NCBI GenBank assembly: GCA_903909905.1 | Contig: CAIVXP010000040.1 | Location: 1 to 14,779, forward strand | Direction of reading: 5' to 3' | Source of the DNA: Akkermansiaceae bacterium | GTDB taxonomy: Bacteria; Verrucomicrobiota; Verrucomicrobiia; Verrucomicrobiales; Akkermansiaceae | Length of the DNA stretch: 14,779 nt | Translations under genes and position numbers: made by a program | Shown: positions 8,419 through 14,185 of the stretch, piece by piece | Numbering within the stretch: the first letter of the stretch is position 1 | Layout of the letters: every line of letters begins with the position of its first letter | Notes under the pieces: model-generated | The model's input: the letters and a program-made list of their open reading frames with translations, nothing else | Databases searched by the model: none | What the model was told of the DNA's origin: nothing

Positions 8419-8844
8419 TCAGAACGCGAACACCTCGCCAGCCTTGAAGAAGCGCTTCAGTTCGGTCTGCGCCGCCTCGGGCGAGTCGGACGCATGGCAA
8501 ACATTGGTCATCATGTCCTCGCCGAAATCACCGCGGATCGTGCCCGCAGGCGCCGCTTTCGAATTGGTCGGCCCGAGCAGGTCGCGCACGCGGTCGATGA
8601 CACCATCCCCCTCCAACGCAAGCGCGATCACCGGCGTGCGGCTCATGAATGCTACAATCTCGGGAAAAAACGGCTTGTCCGCCACATGCGAGTAATGCTC
8701 GCGCAGGATCGCATCATCAAGCTGCATCATCTTGATGCCGCGAATCACGAATCCCTCGTCCTGAAACCGGGCAATCACCTTGCCGGTCAGGTTTTTCTCA
8801 ATCGCATCGGGTTTGAAAAGAATCAGCGTGGTTTGAATTGCCAT
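8419..8844 (-). CDS. ndk: Nucleoside diphosphate kinase
   Basis: This 141-residue enzyme moves the gamma-phosphate of ATP onto other nucleoside diphosphates through a phosphohistidine intermediate. It starts MAIQTTLILFKPDA, has LLGPTNSKAAPAGTIRGDF (89-107), and carries the catalytic H117 in NVCHASDS. Length and motif order match bacterial Ndk. The ATG at 8842-8844 is preferred over an in-frame ATG at 8880, which would add 12 unrelated residues. The gene begins 57 bases after the stop of the hybrid kinase gene, and cls follows 51 bases after its own stop, all on the minus strand. The residue before the catalytic histidine is cysteine, a mild variant. Confidence 0.96.
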   Translation of the reverse strand: MAIQTTLILFKPDAIEKNLTGKVIARFQDEGFVIRGIKMMQLDDAILREHYSHVADKPFFPEIVAFMSRTPVIALALEGDGVIDRVRDLLGPTNSKAAPAGTIRGDFGEDMMTNVCHASDSPEAAQTELKRFFKAGEVFAF

Positions 8845-8901
8845 GCGTTTGCCAGTAGGCCCGGATCCGCCGATGTGCAAGCGCTTTCAACAGCCGGTCG
8901 A

Positions 8902-10575
8902 TCAGGCCTTTGCCACCAAATGCTCCCGGACCCGCTGGATCAAATCCTTCGCCGAGCCACCTTTGTGCAGCAGATCGAGCGCTCCAGCCCGCCGCAGAGA
9001 TCTGCGGTACTCCTTGTTGGCATCCATCGAAAGCCCGATCACCTGCACCTCTGGCAGCTCCTTGCGGATCGCGCGAGTCGCCTCCAAGCCCGACATCACC
9101 GGCATCTGCAGGTCCATCACGATGACGTCAGGATGCAGCTCGCGGGCCAGCTCCAGGGCCTCTTTGCCATCGGCCGCCTCACCCACGATCTCGAAGTCTG
9201 CCTCATCGAGAAAGACCCGCACCAAACCCTGGCGCACCATCGAGTGGTCATCGGCCAGCACAACGCGGATGCGCGGCATTTCATCACTCGTTCTGCGCGA
9301 AATTTGCACGGGCACCCTTGCCTCATCAATCTCATCGTGCGGTTCACCCGACACCCTTTTGCCACAGCTCGCCTTCTCGCAGGACTTTCCATGGCTACAA
9401 CTGTTACAACAATTGATGGCTTTCGCAGGGAAACGCAGCGTGAAACATGCCCCCTGCCCTGGCGCCGATTCGATCAACATCACGCCACCCAACAACTCCA
9501 CCCGCTCACGCACGCTGAACAAACCGAATCCATCCTTCCATACATCCTGCACGCAAAGTGCCGCGGCATCAAAACCCTTCCCCTGGTCCTTGATCGAAAT
9601 GTTCACAAAAGCATCGCAATCACAAGCCATCGTCAAGCATGCCGCCTTGTCCCCCGAGTGCTTTACCGAATTGAACACAATTTCCCTCACACATTGAAAC
9701 AAGGTGATGCTAATGTCCTCGTCGGGCCTCAGCGCTACATCCGCCGAAACCTCGAGATTGAAACCATACTTTTCAAGGAACCAATCACGCAACCAGCCAA
9801 AGCCGGCGGCCAAACCGCACTGATGCAGCACCGAAGGGCTTAGCTCCGCAGCCAGCGAGCGAGTGATCTCAACGCATTCTTTCGTCATTAGCTCAATGCT
9901 TTCCAATTCCTCCAAAAGCCTGTGGTTTTGGTTCTTGGCCTTGGTTGCGCCGATGTTGAGCAAAACCGCCACCAACTGCTGCTGCAAGTTATCGTGCACC
10001 AAGCCCGCGATCCGCCGCCGCTCGCGCTCCTCAGCCAACGTCAACTCGCGCGCCAGACTGCGTAGCTTGCCGGTGCGTTTTTGGACCATCAAATCCAGAT
10101 CGTCCTGCGTGCGCTTCAATTCACTCTGCGCATTAAAAAGCTTGGTGGTGTCCGTCGCAGTGACATGACAAAAATTTTCATTCGGCAATTTCACTCCGGT
10201 GAGTGTCAAAAAAATCACTCCGCCATTGCTGTTATTCAAACAGACCAGACACGGCATCGCGGCGCCATGCTGGGAAATCATGTCAAAAAATTCATGAAAC
10301 GCCGCCCGGTCGACCTCTATCACATGATCGACAAAATTGCTGCCGATCGCCTGCTCGAGGCCGAGCCCAAGCATGCTCGCGCCCATAAAATTCAACGCCA
10401 TGATGTCACCCGCGACGCCAACCGAAAAACACCCGATCGGCGCATTGACATAGTGCTGGTAGAAGATCTGCAAATCTTGCTTCAGGTGTTCGATTTCCGA
10501 GTTAGGCTCCATGCGTTTGATGCCGCAGGGCGACGCCTTGGAAATTGCAGGACTTTTGGTTTTTTTCGTATTCAT
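8902..10575 (-). CDS. Hybrid histidine kinase: PAS-like, HisKA_3, HATPase_c, Cys-rich linker, receiver; no HTH
   Basis: A 557-residue signalling protein without predicted membrane segments, hence probably cytosolic. A PAS-like sensor covers about residues 31-150, then a coiled coil leads into a NarL/DegS-type dimerisation domain with phospho-acceptor H194 in ERERRRIAGLVHDNLQQQL. The ATPase domain shows the N box FNSVKHSG (N302), DQGKGFD (330-336) and GFGLFSVRER (349-358). A linker of about 50 residues holds five cysteines (389, 390, 393, 399, 404). The receiver starts at about 435 (RIRVVLADDHSMVRQG), with acidic pair D442/D443, phospho-acceptor D488, S516 and K538. It resembles NarL/FixJ receivers yet stops right after the last receiver helix, so the usual LuxR-type HTH is absent and the output is unknown. 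The start ATG at 10573-10575 is bounded by an in-frame stop four codons upstream. Confidence 0.88.
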   Translation of the reverse strand: MNTKKTKSPAISKASPCGIKRMEPNSEIEHLKQDLQIFYQHYVNAPIGCFSVGVAGDIMALNFMGASMLGLGLEQAIGSNFVDHVIEVDRAAFHEFFDMISQHGAAMPCLVCLNNSNGGVIFLTLTGVKLPNENFCHVTATDTTKLFNAQSELKRTQDDLDLMVQKRTGKLRSLARELTLAEERERRRIAGLVHDNLQQQLVAVLLNIGATKAKNQNHRLLEELESIELMTKECVEITRSLAAELSPSVLHQCGLAAGFGWLRDWFLEKYGFNLEVSADVALRPDEDISITLFQCVREIVFNSVKHSGDKAACLTMACDCDAFVNISIKDQGKGFDAAALCVQDVWKDGFGLFSVRERVELLGGVMLIESAPGQGACFTLRFPAKAINCCNSCSHGKSCEKASCGKRVSGEPHDEIDEARVPVQISRRTSDEMPRIRVVLADDHSMVRQGLVRVFLDEADFEIVGEAADGKEALELARELHPDVIVMDLQMPVMSGLEATRAIRKELPEVQVIGLSMDANKEYRRSLRRAGALDLLHKGGSAKDLIQRVREHLVAKA

Positions 10576-10596
10576 GATGGCTCAAGCGTTGGGGGC

Positions 10597-10662
10597 TCAG
10601 GGCGCGATCATCGCGACCTCCGACTCGACCACCTCGAGGCTGAAACCCGAGGTTTGTACCAT
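10597..10662 (-). CDS. Possible 21-residue leader peptide or small protein before the kinase gene
   Basis: A short minus-strand frame reads MVQTSGFSLEVVESEVAMIA plus P, then TGA, ending 21 bases before the kinase ATG. Its third codon positions are about 85 percent G or C, like the neighbouring real genes, and the frame stays open upstream (IQIAEELFR before the ATG, with a possible TTG start at 10706-10704). An overlapping plus-strand frame also exists, so chance cannot be excluded. No homolog is known to me and there is no Shine-Dalgarno site. It could be a leader ORF coupled to kinase translation, or nothing. Confidence 0.25.
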   Translation of the reverse strand: MVQTSGFSLEVVESEVAMIAP

Positions 10663-10665
10663 GCG

Positions 10666-10698
10666 AAATAGCTCTTCAGCTATTTGTATGTGAATACA
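10666..10698. promoter_or_regulatory. Two adjacent palindromes upstream of the hybrid kinase gene
   Basis: A perfect 8-bp inverted repeat, AAATAGCT and AGCTATTT with a 4-base spacer, occupies 10666-10685. Abutting it is TGTAT and ATACA with a 4-base spacer at 10685-10698. Both lie about 90-125 bases upstream of the kinase start, in an A/T-rich stretch next to a -35-like TTGTCA (10704-10699, minus strand). They could be operators for a dimeric regulator, or RNA hairpins in the leader. No matching -10 element is convincing. Confidence 0.35.
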
Positions 10699-10756
10699 TG
10701 ACAAAAAATTTTTGCCGTGTCGACGTTTTTTACCGTTTTCGTAAAATTAACACCGT

Positions 10757-11476
10757 TCAGCGCAGCCGCCAAAGCGCGGCGATCATGCTCCAGGCATCGA
10801 GAAAAGGACTTATTTTACCGCCTTTTTTCTGAGCCCAGCCCACCGGGATTTCGCGCCATTCGCAGCCAGCTTTCGCCAGCCGGACGAGCAATTCGGAATC
10901 AAATGCAAAGCCATTTTCCAGCAATTTGGAGGCCACACACCGGTAGTCATTTCCCAAAATCACCTTCGCCCCGCACTGCGGGTCCTCGCAACTCAGGCCC
11001 AGCCACGCGTGCACCAACCAGCGATAGCCGCGATGCGCGATGCCACGGCACAGACTCATCGCCACAGGCGTCGATGCCGTTGGCCGACGAATGCCTAACA
11101 CCGACTTCCCCGCATCGGATGCAGCGCGAAGCAAGCCCATCATGTCGCACGCCGACACGCTGCCATCGGCATCGACAAACGCATACCACGCCGCATCGGG
11201 CACCAAGGCCCATGCCTCGTGCACGATCGATCCCTTGCCACGATGCGCATCCGCATGATGCAAAAACACGTTTGGATAAACGCGCGAAAATTCCGCAAGC
11301 AAGGCCACCAGCCGCTCGCGCTCGTCAACGGACGATCCATCATCGGCGATCACCCAGCGAAGCGGCAAGCCCGCCGATGCGAGCGCCGCCGCAAGCTCCG
11401 GGCCGAATGCCTCAAGTCGCGCGGCATCATTCCACACGGGCGTCACCAACACCATTTCATCGCTGGCATCCAGCAT
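10757..11476 (-). CDS. Family 2 glycosyltransferase (dolichyl-phosphate-mannose-synthase-like)
   Basis: This 239-residue GT-A fold enzyme would transfer a sugar from a nucleotide donor to a lipid or glycan acceptor. Motifs in order are VTPVWND (11-17), ADDGSS (44-49) for nucleotide binding, DADGSV (102-107) as the DXD-type metal site, EDPQCGAKV (164-172) as seen in DPM1/GtrB-like enzymes, and AFDSELLVRLAKAG (191-204). There are no C-terminal transmembrane helices, so it is probably soluble or peripheral. The donor and acceptor cannot be told from the sequence. It is flanked by gaps of about 170-180 bases and has no functional partner next to it. An internal ATG at codon 8 is an alternative start; the first ATG is used here. 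No Shine-Dalgarno site is seen. Confidence 0.87.
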   Translation of the reverse strand: MLDASDEMVLVTPVWNDAARLEAFGPELAAALASAGLPLRWVIADDGSSVDERERLVALLAEFSRVYPNVFLHHADAHRGKGSIVHEAWALVPDAAWYAFVDADGSVSACDMMGLLRAASDAGKSVLGIRRPTASTPVAMSLCRGIAHRGYRWLVHAWLGLSCEDPQCGAKVILGNDYRCVASKLLENGFAFDSELLVRLAKAGCEWREIPVGWAQKKGGKISPFLDAWSMIAALWRLR

Positions 11477-11507
11477 GAGACAGTCATAATTGAAATCGCA
11501 TCAAACG

Positions 11508-11562
11508 AAAATCTTTATTCGCTTTTGAGCGAAATCCCATGCATGCGGATTTCAAAATCTTT
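11508..11562. repeat. 9-bp direct repeats bounding two overlapping hairpins
   Basis: AAAATCTTT occurs at 11508-11516 and again at 11554-11562. Between the copies are two inverted repeats: TTCGCT / AGCGAA with a 4-base loop (11518-11533), and GAAATCC / GGATTTC with a 9-base loop CATGCATGC (11531-11553). The arms share GAA, so the two hairpins exclude each other. The element lies in the 166-base gap between the cytochrome gene end and the glycosyltransferase start. It may end transcription from the secG operon or be a relic of a small palindromic repeat. The rest of this gap shows nothing I can name. Confidence 0.4.
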
Positions 11563-11642
11563 CTTTGCTGGGCAACGACCCTTGTGGCCGAGTCCCTACT
11601 CGTCCTGCTACCGCTGATGGCTAAATCGCGCGCGAAAAAATT

Positions 11643-12233
11643 TCACTTCGATTTCGCGAGCCACAGCCCCACGCCCGCCAGCAGGGCTACGATGATGCCG
11701 ATCACCACCCAGCGCGGGAACGATTCGCCTTCATCGAGATTCGCATACTTGTTTGATGGCGTCGCGACGGCTGCAGGAGCGGCTTGCCCATGCGGCACGA
11801 GGTCCGCCACAGTCAACTGCGGCTTGCCAACCTCACCACGCAGCGCGGCCACTTCCGATGCTTGCACGGGTGGAGCATCGTTGCCAAATGACTGCCGCAC
11901 ATAAGTCAGCACCGCCGCGATCTGCTCGTCCCTTTGATACGCCATCGGTGCCATGCCACCGGCAATGTCGTACTCACGACCCTTGACTGTGATCGGCCCG
12001 CGCAACCCGCGAAGCTGGATGCGAATAAGATTCTCCGCGCCCCCCCCCACCCACTCGGAACCCGCCAGCGGAGGTGCGGCGGCAGTCCCCTCGCCCTCTT
12101 TGCCGTGACATGCCGCACACATCATGAATTGAACCCGTCCAACCTCCATCACTGCGGGATCAATCTCCGCTGCACGCACAAACGCAACATGCATGAGCAT
12201 CAACAAAATCAATCTTGCAACAAATGAGCGCAT
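11643..12233 (-). CDS. Membrane-anchored c-type cytochrome
   Basis: This 196-residue exported monohaem cytochrome c probably carries electrons at the outer face of the cytoplasmic membrane. A signal peptide spans about residues 1-22, the haem-binding CAACH is at 39-43, and PPLAGSEWVGGG (54-65) follows. The axial methionine is M94 or M97 in GGMAPMAYQ. A low-complexity linker (about 120-172) leads to a C-terminal transmembrane helix (about 174-192) with a short basic tail, so the mature protein is tethered by its C-terminus. The ATG at 12231-12233 was chosen because it starts the signal peptide; an in-frame ATG at 12335 would add 34 residues antithetic to export. It follows the rhomboid gene by 13 bases. 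A nine-G run lies inside the gene. The electron partners are unknown. Confidence 0.87.
   Translation of the reverse strand: MRSFVARLILLMLMHVAFVRAAEIDPAVMEVGRVQFMMCAACHGKEGEGTAAAPPLAGSEWVGGGAENLIRIQLRGLRGPITVKGREYDIAGGMAPMAYQRDEQIAAVLTYVRQSFGNDAPPVQASEVAALRGEVGKPQLTVADLVPHGQAAPAAVATPSNKYANLDEGESFPRWVVIGIIVALLAGVGLWLAKSK
12040..12048 (-). repeat. G9 homopolymer inside the cytochrome c coding sequence
   Basis: Nine consecutive C on the plus strand give nine G in the coding strand, encoding part of VGGGA near residues 62-66 of the cytochrome. The frame is consistent on both sides (LAGSEW before, AENLIRIQLRGLRGPI after), so the sequence as given is intact. A one-base slip would remove the axial methionine and the membrane anchor while keeping CAACH. 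Confidence 0.85.
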
Positions 12234-12246
12234 CACGATTTCAAGT

Positions 12247-13473
12247 TCACAAAGGCTGATCCAAAATTTTCCATAAAGCGACCAGCACCGCAAATGCCAA
12301 AACCAGCGCCGCAAGCAATCCGGCAATGCGATCACTCCAAGTCGGACGCGGGCGGGCGGCAGAGGCGGATTTCGGAAAAACGATCAACGCGTAGACCAAG
12401 CCCGCCAGCAGCCCGCCAAGATGCGCCGCATTGTCGATGAATCGAAAGCCAAGTACACCGATCAAGCCCGTAAGAAAAATTCCCGCCAACAAACGGCGAC
12501 GCGCCTTGATCGGAACAAGTCGGCCATGAAGCGATTCGAAAATCATTAGAAAACCCAGCCAGCCCATCAGCCCACCTGATGCACCTACCGATGGCAATCC
12601 GACAAATCGCAGCGAAGATTCGCCCCCCAACCAAGCGGCGAACAGAAATACCAAAATCAGGTGCGGCCAACCGGCGAGCACCTCAAGCCTTCTGCCAAGG
12701 TAAAGCAGCGCCGCGCCATTCATCATGAAGTGAATCAGATTGCCGTGCATCAGCGGAGCTGTGAGCAAGCGCCACCAATCGCGATGCGCCGGGTCCTTCA
12801 ACAAACCAGCTGCCATGATCGAGTTGCCGGGAAACAACTGCGCGATGCCAACCAAGGTGATTAAACCCATGAGAAACCGCGTCGCTGGCGCTTTCTGCAT
12901 TTCCAACCATGTTTCAAACCTTAGTACCGGCACGGCGGCCGCCACGTCACCGCCCGTCCAATGATCCAACTCCTTCACCCGCTTGCGCGCCTGATACCAC
13001 GGAATGAAGGCGAAAACGAGCCACATCAAAAGCGCCACACCCAGCGACATCGAGGTGAGCAAGGCACGAATCGAAAATTCCAAGCGCGCCACCCATTCGC
13101 CTGCGGGAGCCATCGACCACGCCCGCATGAACAGATACGCCGCCAGCCCGCTCGCGAGAAAACTGAACCAGCGGATTTTATTACAAGCATCTGCCAAATC
13201 GAGCGCGGCAAGCGCACGCCTCGAATGAAGCACCGCCGCCGTCGCACCACGCAACTCCTCCGGCAAAACCATGTGGGCCGAAGCCGGACTCCACACCAAA
13301 GCCAGCAATGCATTTTGATCGCCGTCAATCGCCGCAATCAAAACCTCCTCGGATTCACACACATGCCTGCCGCCTTTGTAATCCACCCATCCCCAACCGG
13401 GCGGCGCGTGAGGAAAAGCATTTTCTCGAGCCCACACCGGCTGAACGGTTGCTGGCCCTTCTGATGACTTCAC
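12247..13473 (-). CDS. Rhomboid-family intramembrane serine protease with extended N-terminal region
   Basis: This 408-residue polytopic membrane protein should cleave transmembrane substrates within the bilayer. The rhomboid core starts at about residue 198. It shows DWWRLLTAPLMHGNLIHFMMN (232-252, with W234, R235, H243, H248, N252), catalytic S299 in VGASGGLMGW and catalytic H351 in DNAAHLGGLLAG, so the Ser-His dyad is intact. Before it lie a soluble stretch (about 1-97) that I cannot name and two extra hydrophobic segments (about 101-121 and 136-160); another helix ends the protein (about 383-403). The start codon is GTG at 13471-13473, 12 bases after the secG stop; no alternative ATG occurs for more than 60 codons. 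Position after secG and before an exported cytochrome suggests a link with membrane or exported proteins, but no substrate is shown. Confidence 0.9.
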   Translation of the reverse strand: MKSSEGPATVQPVWARENAFPHAPPGWGWVDYKGGRHVCESEEVLIAAIDGDQNALLALVWSPASAHMVLPEELRGATAAVLHSRRALAALDLADACNKIRWFSFLASGLAAYLFMRAWSMAPAGEWVARLEFSIRALLTSMSLGVALLMWLVFAFIPWYQARKRVKELDHWTGGDVAAAVPVLRFETWLEMQKAPATRFLMGLITLVGIAQLFPGNSIMAAGLLKDPAHRDWWRLLTAPLMHGNLIHFMMNGAALLYLGRRLEVLAGWPHLILVFLFAAWLGGESSLRFVGLPSVGASGGLMGWLGFLMIFESLHGRLVPIKARRRLLAGIFLTGLIGVLGFRFIDNAAHLGGLLAGLVYALIVFPKSASAARPRPTWSDRIAGLLAALVLAFAVLVALWKILDQPL

Positions 13474-13485
13474 GCTGGTAGAGCG

Positions 13486-14010
13486 TTAGGGTTGGCCAGA
13501 TTTTTCTGACGATTCCGATTTCGGCGCTTCAGGTGCTGGAGTAGCGGGTGTTGGAGGAACCGGCGCTTGATCCGCAGGAGCTTCCTTTAACGCTGCATTG
13601 AGCGCGTTCGCGACTTCCTCCAAGGCTTGAGCGGGTGCCGCAGGAGCGGCAGGAGTCGTCGTTGCCGACTGGGCTTGGCCTTGAGTTGATTTCTCCTCGA
13701 CCGCTTCCTTCACCTCCACCTTCGGAGCCACGAGAGTGGTTTTCTTGTTTTTTTGACCGATCAATACCGCAAGCGTCAGGCTTAGCACGAAAAACAAGGA
13801 GCCCAGATAGACCGTTCCCCGCTGCAGCACATTCGTCGTGCGCGCACCAAAAACCTGATCCGTCACACCACCACCAAAGGCCGCACCAAGACCTTCCTGT
13901 TTCGGACGCTGCATCAAAATAAGCAGGGTCATCAGAAGGCAAACAATAACGAAAATCACCAACAAGAGGTTGATGCTGATGGAGAGCCAGTCGATTGCGG
14001 CGAGAGTCAT
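13486..14010 (-). CDS. secG: Preprotein translocase subunit SecG with long Ala/Pro-rich tail
   Basis: SecG is the small helper of the SecYEG protein-export channel. The core has two transmembrane helices (about 11-33 and 66-85) joined by the family's conserved loop QRPKQEGLGAAFGGGVTDQVFG (34-55). At 174 residues it is about twice the minimal SecG length. The excess is a tail (about 100-174) that starts with a short acidic/basic stretch (VEVKEAVEEKS) and continues rich in Ala, Pro, Thr and Glu, probably disordered. The ATG at 14008-14010 is preceded by GGAAATATTTCC-like A/T sequence rather than a Shine-Dalgarno site. It is the first gene of a run with the rhomboid protease (12-base gap) and cytochrome c (13-base gap). 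Confidence 0.93.
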   Translation of the reverse strand: MTLAAIDWLSISINLLLVIFVIVCLLMTLLILMQRPKQEGLGAAFGGGVTDQVFGARTTNVLQRGTVYLGSLFFVLSLTLAVLIGQKNKKTTLVAPKVEVKEAVEEKSTQGQAQSATTTPAAPAAPAQALEEVANALNAALKEAPADQAPVPPTPATPAPEAPKSESSEKSGQP

Positions 14011-14018
14011 GGGGCGGA

Positions 14019-14047
14019 AATATGGGGGGCAGCTCAGGGCTTGTAAA
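14019..14047 (-). promoter_or_regulatory. secG: Candidate secG promoter giving a near-leaderless mRNA
   Basis: On the minus strand TTTACA (14047-14042, 5 of 6 consensus matches) is followed after 17 bases by CATATT (14024-14019, 4 of 6). The -10 ends 8 bases before the secG ATG, so transcription would begin at or within a few bases of the start codon. That would fit the lack of a Shine-Dalgarno site. It is the best sigma-70-like pair I found in this 175-base divergent gap. Confidence 0.4.
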
Positions 14048-14127
14048 GCGGCGAGTTGATGCGAAATCGGGCCATTTCATCTACCTGTTCATCAGCACGC
14101 CTAAACCCACCTACAGGCTCAAACCCG

Positions 14128-14155
14128 TTTAAAATGAGTGGCATTTCCCTAGGAT
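14128..14155 (+). promoter_or_regulatory. Weak candidate promoter for the DUF4139 gene
   Basis: TTTAAA (14128-14133) is followed after 16 bases by TAGGAT (14150-14155); each matches four of six consensus positions. The start of transcription would fall about 20-25 bases before the ATG at 14186. No other element stands out in this part of the gap. Confidence 0.28.
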
Positions 14156-14185
14156 TCGCTCTTGATTGTGTCGAATCTCACGAAA

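Noticed and set aside
8266..9843. A 525-codon plus-strand open frame across the start of cls, all of ndk and half of the hybrid kinase
   Set aside because: It is antisense to three genes with intact conserved motifs, its product is rich in His, Arg, Gln and Ala in the manner of antisense frames in GC-rich DNA, and it shows no domain I recognise.
10717..11478. A 253-codon plus-strand open frame opposite the glycosyltransferase
   Set aside because: The minus-strand product has DDG, DADG and DPQCG motifs, while the plus-strand product is a Pro/Arg/Ser/His-rich sequence with no domain.
11539..11904. A plus-strand frame starting MHADFKIFLCWATTLVAESLL, hydrophobic at first like a small membrane protein
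   Set aside because: It runs on as antisense to the cytochrome gene, has no start signal, and only its first 35 codons lie in intergenic DNA.
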